Shown: positions 24,907 through 34,097, counted from the first letter of the stretch. The stretch is DNA of 41,644 nt from SZUA-365 sp034002405 (GCA_034002405.1 JAVFAS010000029.1:1-41644); one strand, 5' to 3'. The notes: generated from the sequence alone by a model not told the origin. Translations and numbers: made by a program.

Positions 24907-25752
24907 ATGGAAATTACCGCCGCAATGGTGAAGGAGCTCCGCGATAAAACGGGCGCCGGAATGATGGATTGTAAAAAAGCGCTCGGCGAAAACAATGGAG
25001 ATCTGCAGCTCGCGATCGAGTATCTGCGCAAGAAAGGCGCCGCCACGGCCGAGAAACGGGCCGACCGGTCGGCGAATGAAGGGGTGGTCCTGACCGATGT
25101 CGAGAATGGCACGGGCATTATTGTCGAAGTGAACTGCGAGACCGACTTCGTCGCGCGCAGCGAGGACTTCCTCGGTTTTGCCAAGCGCGCGCTTGACCTC
25201 GTCAAGAGCCAGAAACCGACGGATGTCGACGCGTTGTTGGCCCTGCAGAGTGATGGTCTGTCGCTCGCGGAGCATCTGACCGAGATCATCGGAAAGATCG
25301 GCGAGAAGATCGAAGTCCGCCGCTTCGCGACCTTCCAGACCGACGGCCTCCTGATCGATTATATCCATCCGGGCGCGAAACTCGGTGTGATGCTCGAGAT
25401 CACGGGCTCGGGCGAACACGAGGATGTGCGCAAACTCGGCAAGGATCTCGCCATGCAGGTCGCCGCGATGAATCCGGTGGCCATCGACCGCGATGCCGTG
25501 CCCGCCGAGGTGCGTGCGAAGGAACTCGAAATCTACCGCCAGCAGGCCGCGGAGCAGGGCAAACCGGAGAATATGCTCGACCGCATCGCCGAAGGAAAAC
25601 TCAACAAGTATTTCCAGGAATTCACGCTGCTCGAGCAAACGTTCCTGCGCGACACCACCAAGACCGTCAAGGAGCAGGTGGACGAGGTCGCGAAGACCGT
25701 TGGGTCGGGATTGAAGGTCGCCCGCTTCGAGCGCTTCCAGGTCGGTGGGTGA
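24907..25752 (+). CDS. tsf: Elongation factor Ts
   Basis: The 281-aa protein recycles EF-Tu by exchanging GDP for GTP. The N-terminal module reads ITAAMVKELRDKTGAGMMDCKKAL (the invariant EF-Ts opening), and the core contains VEVNCETDFVARSEDF, the TDFV motif that inserts beside the EF-Tu nucleotide site. Both core subdomains and the coiled-coil are present at normal length (E. coli 283 aa). It lies between two strong terminator hairpins, which suggests its level is set by read-through at both ends. Confidence 0.99.
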   Translation: MEITAAMVKELRDKTGAGMMDCKKALGENNGDLQLAIEYLRKKGAATAEKRADRSANEGVVLTDVENGTGIIVEVNCETDFVARSEDFLGFAKRALDLVKSQKPTDVDALLALQSDGLSLAEHLTEIIGKIGEKIEVRRFATFQTDGLLIDYIHPGAKLGVMLEITGSGEHEDVRKLGKDLAMQVAAMNPVAIDRDAVPAEVRAKELEIYRQQAAEQGKPENMLDRIAEGKLNKYFQEFTLLEQTFLRDTTKTVKEQVDEVAKTVGSGLKVARFERFQVGG

Positions 25753-25791
25753 TCGCGCCATGACGCGCATCGTGCCGTAGAGCTTCGTACC

Positions 25792-25825
25792 ATGCCTTTT
25801 GGTTTGCGCCAAAAGGCATTTTTTT
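25792..25825 (+). terminator. Strong hairpin terminator/attenuator just before pyrH
   Basis: ATGCCTTTTGG (25792-25802) pairs perfectly with CCAAAAGGCAT (25809-25819) around TTTGCG, and is followed by a run of T to 25825. The pyrH ribosome site GGAGG starts only five bases later and the ATG 14 bases after the T-run. No promoter fits between hairpin and gene, so pyrH must depend on read-through. Confidence 0.9.
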
Positions 25826-25838
25826 ATCCGGAGGAGCA

Positions 25839-26582
25839 ATGGAATCGAAATATCAGCGCATACTTCTGAAACTCAGTGGCGAAGCCCTGATGGGCGAACG
25901 CGACTACGGGATCGACCCCGCCGCGCTGCAGAGCTATGCCGACGAAATCATCAGTGCCGTGCAACTCGGCGTGGAGGTCGGGATCGTGCTCGGTGGTGGG
26001 AACATCTATCGTGGCGTGTCGAACGCGGCCGATAGCATTCACAAGGCCTCGGGCGATCAAATGGGGATGCTCGCCACCATGATCAATTCCCTCGCCCTGC
26101 AGAATATTCTCGAGACCAAGGGCGTGCACACCCGCCTGGCAAGCGCGATCGAGATGAACCAGATCGCCGAGCCGTATATCCGTCGCCGTGCGATCCGGCA
26201 TCTCGAGAAAGGACGCGTCGTGATCATGGGCGCGGGTACCGGCCATCCGTATTTCACCACCGATACCGCCGCGGCATTGCGGGCCGTGGAAATCGAAGCG
26301 GATGTCATCATCAAGGGTACCCGGGTCGACGGTGTCTATGATTGCGATCCCGAAACAAACCCGGAAGCCTTTCGCTTCCAGGAAATCTCCTATATCGACG
26401 TGCTGCAACGCGACCTGCGCGTGATGGACCTGACCGCGATCACATTGTGTCGCGAGAATAAACTCCCTATTATTGTCTTCGACATCAACACGAAAGGTAA
26501 CCTGCGCCGCCTGCTCCTTGGCGAGGACGTGGGGACGATCGTGTCCGATACCGCAATGACGACTCCCATTCCTTCGAAATAA
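25839..26582 (+). CDS. pyrH: Uridylate kinase (UMP kinase)
   Basis: The 247-aa amino-acid-kinase-fold enzyme phosphorylates UMP to UDP. Signatures are RILLKLSGEALMGERDYGIDP at the N-terminus, GIVLGGGNIYRG (UMP site), GHPYFTTDTAAALRAVEI and GTRVDGVYDCDPETNP. Bacterial UMP kinase is hexameric and usually regulated by GTP and UTP. It follows tsf with an unusual hairpin in between and precedes frr by 13 bp, so pyrH-frr form one unit. Ribosome site GGAGG (25830-25834). Confidence 0.98.
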   Translation: MESKYQRILLKLSGEALMGERDYGIDPAALQSYADEIISAVQLGVEVGIVLGGGNIYRGVSNAADSIHKASGDQMGMLATMINSLALQNILETKGVHTRLASAIEMNQIAEPYIRRRAIRHLEKGRVVIMGAGTGHPYFTTDTAAALRAVEIEADVIIKGTRVDGVYDCDPETNPEAFRFQEISYIDVLQRDLRVMDLTAITLCRENKLPIIVFDINTKGNLRRLLLGEDVGTIVSDTAMTTPIPSK

Positions 26583-26595
26583 TGGAGCTGCCATC

Positions 26596-27153
26596 ATGAT
26601 GCAGGAAATACTCTCGGACGCCGCGGACCGCATGGACAAGTCGATCGACGCCCTGCGGCAGGAACTCAGCAAGATCCGCACCGGCAAGGCTACCACGGCA
26701 CTGCTTGACGGCGTGAAAGTAGAATATTACGGAACGATGACACCACTCAACCAGACGGCCAATATTTCCGTGCTCGATCCGCACACACTCAGTGTACAGC
26801 CATGGGACAAGAACGCGCTCGGTGCCATCGACAAGGCCATCAAGGCCGCCGACCTCGGGTTGAATCCGTCCAATGACGGCGTGGTCATCCGCGTCCCGAT
26901 TCCCGCACTCAACGAGGAGCGCCGCCGGGAATTCGTCAAGCTCGTCAAGCGCTTTGGCGAGGAAACGAAAATCGCGCTGCGCAATATTCGCCGTGACGCC
27001 AACGAACATCTGAAGAAAGCGGAGAAGGAAGACCACGTTTCGGAAGATGCACGACTGAAAGCGGAGAAGGATGTGCAGGAAATGACGGACAAACATGTGA
27101 CACGCGTCGATGAGCTGCTCAAACTCAAAGAAGCGGAGATCATGGAAGTCTGA
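26596..27153 (+). CDS. frr: Ribosome recycling factor
   Basis: The 185-aa protein is a full-length RRF: LRQELSKIRTGKATTALLDGVKVEYYG, a short beta domain (MTPLNQTANISVLDPHTLSVQPWD) and a long three-helix bundle ending VDELLKLKEAEIMEV. With EF-G it splits the post-termination ribosome. GGAG lies eight bases before the ATG at 26596. A second Met follows immediately. A GC-rich terminator follows. Confidence 0.98.
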   Translation: MMQEILSDAADRMDKSIDALRQELSKIRTGKATTALLDGVKVEYYGTMTPLNQTANISVLDPHTLSVQPWDKNALGAIDKAIKAADLGLNPSNDGVVIRVPIPALNEERRREFVKLVKRFGEETKIALRNIRRDANEHLKKAEKEDHVSEDARLKAEKDVQEMTDKHVTRVDELLKLKEAEIMEV

Positions 27154-27177
27154 GGGAGCGAGAAGGAGAGAAAATCA

Positions 27178-27208
27178 CGCCCCACCGGTTTCCACCGGCG
27201 GGGCGTTT
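27178..27208 (+). terminator. Rho-independent terminator after frr
   Basis: CGCCCC-A-CCGG (27178-27188) pairs with CCGG-C-GGGGCG (27195-27205), one mismatch, loop TTTCCA, then TTT. It closes the plus-strand translation cluster; the following genes run in the opposite direction. Confidence 0.75.
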
Positions 27209-27271
27209 CCATTCGTGCCCGGATGAGACATGCGTGTCAACGCGGAAAAACGTTCACGCGTGTCCGGAACA

Positions 27272-27829
27272 TCATCGATCGAGATTCCGATTGAATTGCA
27301 GCAGGATCTGTGACGTGCGGTCGGTCTGCGTGCCTTCCGCGCGATACTGAAGCGAGGAAAATCGCGTGTCACTGCCGCCGACCGTGACCCAAGGTTCAGT
27401 CGACGGTGGCACTGCCTGGATGTCGATTCCCAGAAGCCGGAAGGCATCCTCGACGCGATAGACGCCATCGAGATGGCAGATCAGAATCTCCGGAATGGCC
27501 TCGGGTGCGGCCGACGGAAAGTGGCAGACGATGGAATCGCAAATCCCGTAGGCGCGAATCACCGGCGGGTCGAACCGTGTGAAGTCCGCGAATTGCGTGT
27601 CGAAGTCCGAGCGCGTCATATCGTGCCAGCGTCCGAGATCCACACCGCGCTGTTCGTCTGGCTGGACGGGATCCGTTTCCACCCCGCGGGTTGTGTCGGA
27701 TGATGTCGTGCTGTCCACTCCACCGGATGGCTCGGTCCGGTCACCCGATCCGCAGGCAGCGCAACCCAGGAAGAGCAAGAGTGTACTGATGACAATCAGT
27801 CCGCTTCCGGACAGGAGTCGGGTGTTCAT
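27272..27829 (-). CDS. Small predicted lipoprotein, unknown function
   Basis: The 185-aa protein starts with a lipoprotein signal (LIVISTLLLFLGC; the following AACGSG offers a second possible Cys). A low-complexity Ser/Thr/Asp linker (residues about 30-60) comes next. The globular part contains DSIVCHFPSAAPEAIPEILICHLDGVYRVEDAFRLLGID with two further Cys; I know no family for it. Its ATG overlaps the stop of the Fe-S oxidoreductase gene by ATGA, so it is translationally coupled to it and may be an envelope partner. Confidence 0.6.
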   Translation of the reverse strand: MNTRLLSGSGLIVISTLLLFLGCAACGSGDRTEPSGGVDSTTSSDTTRGVETDPVQPDEQRGVDLGRWHDMTRSDFDTQFADFTRFDPPVIRAYGICDSIVCHFPSAAPEAIPEILICHLDGVYRVEDAFRLLGIDIQAVPPSTEPWVTVGGSDTRFSSLQYRAEGTQTDRTSQILLQFNRNLDR

Positions 27830-29838
27830 TTTCTCATCGCCTCATACACGAGTTCCGCGATATCCTTCACCGCGACATCGTCCTGTCGGCCTTTCTCCTT
27901 GACGCCGTCGGTGAGCATGGTCATGCAAAACGGGCAGGCCGAGGCGATCGTCTCCGCGCCGGTCGCGAGTGCTTCCTCGGTGCGCTCGATGTTGATGCGC
28001 TTCCCCTCGGTTTCTTCCATGAACATCTGCGCGCCGCCCGCGCCGCAGCAGAGCCCCCGATCACGATTGCGCGGCATTTCCACCAGTCCCTCGGGCTGCA
28101 CACCGGCGAGCAGCTCGCGCGGCGCGTCATAGATATCGTTGTAACGCCCGAGGTAACAGCTGTCGTGAAAGGTCATCGCACCCGCAAGCGGAGTGTCGAG
28201 CGCGACAATCCCGTGCTGCACCAGATCATTGATGAGCTCCGAATGGTGAATAACCCGATAATTGCCTCCGAATTGCGGAAACTCATTCTTCAACGCATGG
28301 AAACAGTGCGGACAGGCCGTGACAATGTTTTTCACCCGGTAGGCGTTCAATTTCTCGATGTTGTCGACCATCAGTGTCTGGGCGAGATACTCATTCCCCG
28401 CGCGGCGCGCGGCATCGCCGTTGCACTTTTCTTCCTTGCCGAGAATGGCGAAGCGAATGCCGGCCTTCTGCATGATGCGCGCGAGGGCGACACTCACCTT
28501 TTTGTACCGTGCGTCAAACGATCCCGCGCAGCCAACCCAGAAGAGATAATCGATCTCGTCGGCACTCCCGAGCTCCGAGAGCTGGGGGATGTCGAGTCCA
28601 TCCGCCCACGCGGCGCGGTCCTCGGGCGAAAATTGCCAGGGGGCAAAGTTGTTCTCGAGGTTGCGGTAGAGCGTCTGCAGCTGTTCCGGAAATTCGCCTT
28701 CGGTCAGCGTGAGATACCGGCGCATGTCCACGATTTCGTCGACATGCTCGATCATCACGGGACATTCCTGCACGCAGGCACGGCAGGTCGTGCAGGCCCA
28801 GAGTTCCTGCGGTGTGATGAAGCCGTGGAGAAGTGTCCGTGACGACTCCGTGTTGTCGGTGCCGCCGGAAACGAGCAGCGGTGCCTTTTCCTCGAAACGC
28901 GTACGTGTATCGACGATGATTTTTTTCGGAGAAAGAAGCTTGCCGGTGAGATTCGCCGGACAGACCGACGTGCAGCGACCGCAATGCGTGCAGGTGTAGC
29001 TGTCGAAAAGCTGCTTCCAGGTCAGGTCTTCCACGTCCGATACGCCGAATTTCTCGGCGGTCTCGTCCTCGAGATCCAGCGGTACGAGCGCGCCGTCGCC
29101 TTCCTTCCGGATCCCGCGATTGCTGAAGTAGACGTTCGGTATCGAGGTCAGTACATGGAAATGCTTCGAATACGGGAGGAAGTTGAGGAAACCGAGAACG
29201 ATGAGAATATGTGCCCACCAGGAAATCTCGAAGATGAGAACGGTGCCCGCGGTGTCGGCGAAGAGCCCGGAGAGTGCCGTGCTGACGGGACGCCACGCCG
29301 AGGCATACGCCGCGCCGTCTCCGAGGGCGATGCGGCTCGCGTTCTGAAGCAGAAGCGAAATCATGATCAACGCGATGGCGCCGAGGATGACCGTGGCATC
29401 GAGCTGCGACGGACGGTCGAGTTCGCGCAGACGTTTCGGTCCGGCGACATAGCGGCGGAACAGCGCCACGATCACCGCGCCGAGCACGATCACCGCCATG
29501 ATATCACTGACGACCGCGATCACCGGATACAGAGGTCCGAGAAATGCGAGGGAGAAACCGGGGATGAGTCCCTCGCCGATCGCTTCCACGACCGAGGCGA
29601 GGAGGATGACAAAACCCCAGAAAATACCGAAATGCACGGGGCCCGCGATCGGATCCCGCAGGATCTTCGTCTGTCCGAATGCGATGGAGAGGACGTTCCC
29701 GATGCGTCGATCGAAATGATCGAAGCGGTTATCCGCTCTGCCGATCGAGAGGTAGCCAAGGACCTTGCGTATCGTGAAGCCGAAAGCGCCGAGCGCGGCA
29801 AGAAGGATGACGAGGAAGATGATGTTTTTGATTTCCAT
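27826..29838 (-). CDS. Membrane-anchored Fe-S oxidoreductase (HdrD/GlpC-like with CCG domains)
   Basis: Residues 1 to about 240 hold five or six membrane segments resembling the nitrate-reductase-gamma/HdrE-type cytochrome-like domain. Two ferredoxin-type sites follow: CTHCGRCTSVCPAN (about 283) and CTTCRACVQECPV (about 348). Then come two cysteine-rich CCG domains; the first reads CNG where the usual motif is CCG, the second is canonical (HDSCYLGRYND, LCCGAGGAQMFMEE, CPFC). Such proteins pass electrons between a membrane quinone pool and a soluble partner, often in acyl-CoA or heterodisulfide metabolism. The start chosen is 29838 (MEIKN); 29859 is an alternative. Partner and substrate cannot be read from the neighbours. 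Confidence 0.88.
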   Translation of the reverse strand: MEIKNIIFLVILLAALGAFGFTIRKVLGYLSIGRADNRFDHFDRRIGNVLSIAFGQTKILRDPIAGPVHFGIFWGFVILLASVVEAIGEGLIPGFSLAFLGPLYPVIAVVSDIMAVIVLGAVIVALFRRYVAGPKRLRELDRPSQLDATVILGAIALIMISLLLQNASRIALGDGAAYASAWRPVSTALSGLFADTAGTVLIFEISWWAHILIVLGFLNFLPYSKHFHVLTSIPNVYFSNRGIRKEGDGALVPLDLEDETAEKFGVSDVEDLTWKQLFDSYTCTHCGRCTSVCPANLTGKLLSPKKIIVDTRTRFEEKAPLLVSGGTDNTESSRTLLHGFITPQELWACTTCRACVQECPVMIEHVDEIVDMRRYLTLTEGEFPEQLQTLYRNLENNFAPWQFSPEDRAAWADGLDIPQLSELGSADEIDYLFWVGCAGSFDARYKKVSVALARIMQKAGIRFAILGKEEKCNGDAARRAGNEYLAQTLMVDNIEKLNAYRVKNIVTACPHCFHALKNEFPQFGGNYRVIHHSELINDLVQHGIVALDTPLAGAMTFHDSCYLGRYNDIYDAPRELLAGVQPEGLVEMPRNRDRGLCCGAGGAQMFMEETEGKRINIERTEEALATGAETIASACPFCMTMLTDGVKEKGRQDDVAVKDIAELVYEAMRK

Positions 29839-30017
29839 GAATCTGGGCCCCGCGGACATCGATGGGTGGGAGGTGGAAGGACGCCAGGGTTGGAGGCGTA
29901 CGGCGTTATCCGCAAAAGTACGGATTGCGTCAGCGAATCACAACGCGGCCAGCGACCTCCACGCCACGGCCGGATGCAGGACGACGCCCGACGAGACGGC
30001 TCCCCCGGGGAGGTATC

Positions 30018-30057
30018 GAACAACGACGCCTTCCGCGAAGGGAAGGCGTCGTTGTTC
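30018..30057. terminator. 17-bp perfect hairpin between two minus-strand genes
   Basis: GAACAACGACGCCTTCC (30018-30034) pairs without mismatch to its complement (30041-30057) around GCGAAG. It is 19 bases downstream of the stop of the T9SS-exported protein gene. There is no U-run on either strand, so it may be a Rho-dependent or mRNA-stabilising end rather than a classical terminator. Confidence 0.55.
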
Positions 30058-30076
30058 GGGAGGAACGGGACCTGAT

Positions 30077-32149
30077 TTATCGCAGAACCTGCATGACCCG
30101 ACCGCCAACGAGTGTGGGACCGTCGAAGATCTGGTAGGAATAGGTCCCCGGGCGGAGTGCGGACGTTTCGAGGTGGAGCTGTGCGCTTCCGGCGGGCACC
30201 ACACGCGTCAGGACGAGACGGCCGGTCATGTCGTGGACACGAAGCGCGCGCTCGTGCATGGCGGGAGTGAATGGGATGACGGTCGAAGCGCCGACCGGAT
30301 TCGGATAATTCTGACCGATATGCAGTGCGGCCACGGCGGCATCGAATTCCACTTCGCTGATGACATCGTGGAACCATTGCCAGGTCAGCGTGATGAATGC
30401 ATTGCGCAGGGACACATCGGCGATCATCTCGAGTCCGAATCCCGTGTACACGGATTTGTAATCATTTTTGGCTCCCCGCACCGCCGCGATGGTCGTCGGG
30501 TCGTCATTGTAGAATGCGATACCGACGCCCTCGGGTGTGGGACGAATCTGGTCGGGGTAGAAGAACGGCTTCCCGTCCGCCGGATTTCTTCCATAGGCAT
30601 TGGTCAGTGTCGCGTATCCCAGTCCGCCGAAAAGCGGATCCCCGTCGACGAAGCGGGCATTGGTGCGCAACGAATCACCATCGTTGGTGAAGTTGGCGAA
30701 AAGATATGCCCGGTAGAATGCACGCGAGGTCGAGGTGCCATGGCCGGCCGGATCGAACACATCCCAACCGACATCCTGACCGGCGACGAGCAGGTTCGCT
30801 CCCTCGCCCATGAAGCCCATCATCGCGCGCGCGAAATCGTCGGGCAATGCCGGGAATGCCCATCCGGCGTTGTAATACACGTGGTCGACATCGTCGAGCA
30901 TGTGTTCATTGAAGGCGCGCATGAACGTGCTCAACGGCACCGCGGCATGTGTCGTACTGCCGGCTTGCGTGAGTCCCTCCATGTACATTTCGGAGAAGTC
31001 CGCGGCGGTCGTGCCGTTGTCGGCGCCCCAGGCATTGTCATTGTTGACCACAAGATCGGTGACCCGGGAAATCACACCCGTCGGCAATTTCTGTGGCGTC
31101 AGCTCCGGATCGTCCAGCGATGCCATCGACAGCATGCCTTCCGCGATGCCCGGCTTGTCACCGACGTTGACGGTGATCAGCAGCGGGACCTCCCCGCCGG
31201 CCGGGATGGTGACATCGGATTCACTCGCGACCGGAGTGCCATTGACGGCAAGCGTCGCATTCCAGTCCGGTGGCTGCACGCCCGACAGGCGCAGACGGAC
31301 CTGCACGTCGGCGATGGCGAAATTCAGGATGCGGGCCGAAAACGTCGTCGACTGCTGTGGCATGCCCTTCTTGAACAGTGCATCCTCGGACACGAGCTCG
31401 ATGTCCGGCAGCGTGGATGTGCCCGCGTTGATCACTTCCTTGCTTCCATCGAGCTGCGCGAACACCACGGCGGAGATGCGTGTGGTATCCCACGTCGTCG
31501 CATCGAGGTCATAGGTCCACCGCAGTTCGATCGACTCACCGACAGCCGCTGGCGTGAAGGCGTCTCCCTCGGGCGTAGTGAGAAAACGGCGGAAGACGTT
31601 CGGAAATTCTTTTTCCCCATTCGTTCCCGGGGGGGACGCATAGCTGATCTCGCTTTCGATCACGAGCGCGCGCACGCGCAGGTTCGCGGTCGGAACGAGG
31701 CCGACGCTGGTGAGGGTGGCATGCACCGTGCGCTGCGTGCCATTCGAACTCTCATGCACGCGGATCCGCAGTGGTGAGGATTGTCCCGACGCGAGATCCA
31801 GCAAATCCTGCGTCGCTCCCGAGGGGCTCCCCTGATACATGTTGCCCTGCATGACCATGTCCGGGACCCCATTCACGCCGTAATAACTCACGCGCGCGGC
31901 GACGTCCTCCTTGTTGTAGGCGTTCATCGGATCGCGGCCGGGCCAGACGGTGTGATAGGCGACGTGGATATAGTTGCCCTTGTTCTTCGACCGGATGTTC
32001 TGGTCGAAGATCGGATTCTGGTTGGCGCAGGGTCCGCAGCTCGCATTGGTGAAATGTTCGAAGAGCACAATCTTCCTCGCCTGCGCGAGGAGGTGCTGTG
32101 CCGGTGACAGCACGCCGAGAATGAGTGCAACCAGGAGAAAACGTTTCAT
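30077..32149 (-). CDS. Secreted thioredoxin-fold/Omp28-like protein with T9SS type-A sorting domain
   Basis: The 690-aa protein (start at Met 32149, GAGG upstream) has a signal peptide ending near LLAQA. The N-terminal domain reads VLFEHFTNASCGPCANQNP, a CGPC thioredoxin-type motif in the context seen in Omp28-related outer-membrane lipoproteins. Two beta-rich domains follow. The last about 80 residues (IGQNYPNPVG...IPFTP...LRVHDMTGRLVL...LRPGTYSYQIFDG) are a T9SS type-A C-terminal sorting domain. The protein is therefore expected on the cell surface or secreted. Role is unknown; redox handling of surface disulfides is possible because the CGPC pair is intact. It indicates that this genome encodes a type IX secretion system. 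Confidence 0.85.
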   Translation of the reverse strand: MKRFLLVALILGVLSPAQHLLAQARKIVLFEHFTNASCGPCANQNPIFDQNIRSKNKGNYIHVAYHTVWPGRDPMNAYNKEDVAARVSYYGVNGVPDMVMQGNMYQGSPSGATQDLLDLASGQSSPLRIRVHESSNGTQRTVHATLTSVGLVPTANLRVRALVIESEISYASPPGTNGEKEFPNVFRRFLTTPEGDAFTPAAVGESIELRWTYDLDATTWDTTRISAVVFAQLDGSKEVINAGTSTLPDIELVSEDALFKKGMPQQSTTFSARILNFAIADVQVRLRLSGVQPPDWNATLAVNGTPVASESDVTIPAGGEVPLLITVNVGDKPGIAEGMLSMASLDDPELTPQKLPTGVISRVTDLVVNNDNAWGADNGTTAADFSEMYMEGLTQAGSTTHAAVPLSTFMRAFNEHMLDDVDHVYYNAGWAFPALPDDFARAMMGFMGEGANLLVAGQDVGWDVFDPAGHGTSTSRAFYRAYLFANFTNDGDSLRTNARFVDGDPLFGGLGYATLTNAYGRNPADGKPFFYPDQIRPTPEGVGIAFYNDDPTTIAAVRGAKNDYKSVYTGFGLEMIADVSLRNAFITLTWQWFHDVISEVEFDAAVAALHIGQNYPNPVGASTVIPFTPAMHERALRVHDMTGRLVLTRVVPAGSAQLHLETSALRPGTYSYQIFDGPTLVGGRVMQVLR

Positions 32150-32257
32150 GGGCGATCCTCGTGTATATCGGTGAATTGGCATCGAATGGGATGGGGAACA
32201 TGTGCGCGAAAATCCGCACAACATCAACGATCGGACATGAAACGCGGACGCGTTCCG

Positions 32258-33139
32258 CTACTCCGACATGACGGGTGTCACCGAGTAGCCCTGTTGGCGG
32301 AGGAGCGCAAGCAGGCCGTGCGGGCCGCCGAAATGTCCCGCACCCACGGCGATGAACGTGGGTTTCTCTTCCGCGAATTCGATGATGCGCGGAATCCACG
32401 TCTGATTGCGTTTCGTGAGCAATTCGGTGTCGTAGCGTCCGTATTCAATCCCAGAGTCGAGCATGAATTGATAGAGTGCCTCGACATCGCGGGTTCGATA
32501 GAGTTCCGTGAGTGCGCCGAAATTTGCCCGCGTGCTGTCCATGTTGCGCAGCATGGTCACGACCATGGTCGCCTGCACCCGCGGGGGAATCCGGCTGAAG
32601 GCCGCCATCTGCTCCGCCGGTGTTTCCAAACCGATCACGTCCTTTCCTTGCGCGCGCGCCATGGCCATGAACAGTTCCTCGTACGACTGCGGTTTGCATT
32701 CGAGCAGGCGGCCGATCAAGAGGCCGAAAAGAAAAAGTGGACGGATGTTGTTCATGGGAGCGAGGGACAGACCCACCGAGTCCTTGAACCAGGATTCCAC
32801 GAAATCGTAGTCCTCGGCACTGAAATAATTCCGCAGCGTGCTGTCACGGGGAAGAAAGGAAATGTGACCCATTTCCACGAGCAATCGGGGATCGTCAAGG
32901 TCAAGTTCAAGCGCGATCCGTGCCGAGTTGCCCACGGCCGCGGTGATCTCGTCGCCGATGACAACATCCGCGGGACAGATCGCATGAATCGTTCCATACA
33001 GGTAGGATGCACCGGCAAGATCCTTGCCCTCGAGTTTCCAGAGCAGGGATTGTCCCGACGCCGGGATGGGGGACGACAGCGTCGCGAACAGGAAGAATGT
33101 GAGCACGGGGAAGAGGCGATGCGAGAAACGTCGGCGCAT
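32258..33139 (-). CDS. TraB/GumN family protein (secreted)
   Basis: The 293-aa protein has a signal peptide (LFPVLTFFLFATLSSPIPASGQ). The conserved TraB/GumN/PrgY points are present: YLYGTIH, ARIALELDLDD, GLETPAEQMAAF, RNQTWIPRI and FIAVGAGHFGGPHGLLALLRQQGYSV. The GxxH and GHF blocks are thought to bind metal in a Tiki/EreA-like protease fold; activity in this branch is not established. Secretion to the periplasm is inferred. It lies between rlpA and the T9SS-protein gene on the same strand with 108-156 bp gaps, so co-transcription is uncertain. Confidence 0.88.
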   Translation of the reverse strand: MRRRFSHRLFPVLTFFLFATLSSPIPASGQSLLWKLEGKDLAGASYLYGTIHAICPADVVIGDEITAAVGNSARIALELDLDDPRLLVEMGHISFLPRDSTLRNYFSAEDYDFVESWFKDSVGLSLAPMNNIRPLFLFGLLIGRLLECKPQSYEELFMAMARAQGKDVIGLETPAEQMAAFSRIPPRVQATMVVTMLRNMDSTRANFGALTELYRTRDVEALYQFMLDSGIEYGRYDTELLTKRNQTWIPRIIEFAEEKPTFIAVGAGHFGGPHGLLALLRQQGYSVTPVMSE

Positions 33140-33295
33140 GGTTGGGTCAGGGAAATGCGTGGAGAAACTGTTCCATTCTCATAGATTACGAAGCGGGAGC
33201 GTCAACCGCAAGGCATCGAATGCGCCCCGGCGGGCGGGGACTCGAGAACGGACCTCTGCGTGCGCGGGGTCCCGCGTCCTGCTGTCCGTACACGG

Positions 33296-34003
33296 TCAGG
33301 GAATGCGCATGACGAACCCATCGAAGCCCTTTTCGCGCAGGGTCCGGAGTTTCCAGCGCGCCGCTTCTTCGGTTTTGTAATCGCCGACGACCAGGCGGTG
33401 GACCAGTTTCCCCGACACCGTCGCCATCTGCACATAGGCATTGTCGATTCCTGCCGTCTTGAGCCGGTCGAGCTGCTGCACGAGATTCCCCAGGTGTTCG
33501 AATGACGCGATCTGTACCGCGAATCCTGCCAGGTCCGCCCGCTCGATATCCACGGCGAAAAACTCGATGTTCCCGCGTTCCTTTTCAAAGTCGGGACGGG
33601 CATCGAGAGAAATCACGTCAAGCCGGACGCGAGCCGTGCCGCGTTCGATCATATCGATCTGCGCCGCGGCGGCACGGGAGAGATCGATGATACGGCCGCG
33701 CGCATGCGGTCCATGGTCGTTGATGCGGACCACGACACTCTTGTTGTTGATCAGATTGGTCACGCGCACCTTGGCGTTGAGCGGAATGGTCTTGTGCGCC
33801 GCGGTGAGATCCCACATATTGAAAATTTCTCCGCTCGAGGTTTTTTTCCCGTGGAACTTGCGGCCGTAGTACGAGGCAATCCCCGTCTGTGTATACCCCA
33901 CATCGATCTGCGCGCGCAGCTCCGTGGATAAGAGCAGGGCGAGCATTCCGGTGAGGAGGGCGATATGTCGTCCGATCATCGACACGAATCGTTGTGTGGT
34001 CAA
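33296..34003 (-). CDS. rlpA: Septal ring lytic transglycosylase RlpA-like protein
   Basis: The 235-aa protein has a signal peptide (IALLTGMLALLLSTELRAQ). It has a double-psi beta-barrel (TQTGIASYYGRKFHGKKTSSGEIF in part, TAAHKTIPLNAKVRVTN, VVRINDHGPHARGRIIDLS) with the Glu, His and Asp of the RlpA active site in place. At the C-terminus (about 155-235) is a SPOR domain (FAVQIASFEHLGNLVQQLDRL, RLVVGDYKTEEAARW) that binds denuded septal glycan. RlpA cleaves glycan strands lacking stem peptides during cell separation. No lipobox is evident, unlike E. coli RlpA. Start could also be 33979. Confidence 0.95.
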   Translation of the reverse strand: MTTQRFVSMIGRHIALLTGMLALLLSTELRAQIDVGYTQTGIASYYGRKFHGKKTSSGEIFNMWDLTAAHKTIPLNAKVRVTNLINNKSVVVRINDHGPHARGRIIDLSRAAAAQIDMIERGTARVRLDVISLDARPDFEKERGNIEFFAVDIERADLAGFAVQIASFEHLGNLVQQLDRLKTAGIDNAYVQMATVSGKLVHRLVVGDYKTEEAARWKLRTLREKGFDGFVMRIP

Positions 34004-34097
34004 GCGGCAGTGTGGAAAATAGGAAATTGTCGTGAATATTCCGGATATTATGAGCGCATACCGAATCCATCATCAGCACGGAGACCGAGAGACACGC

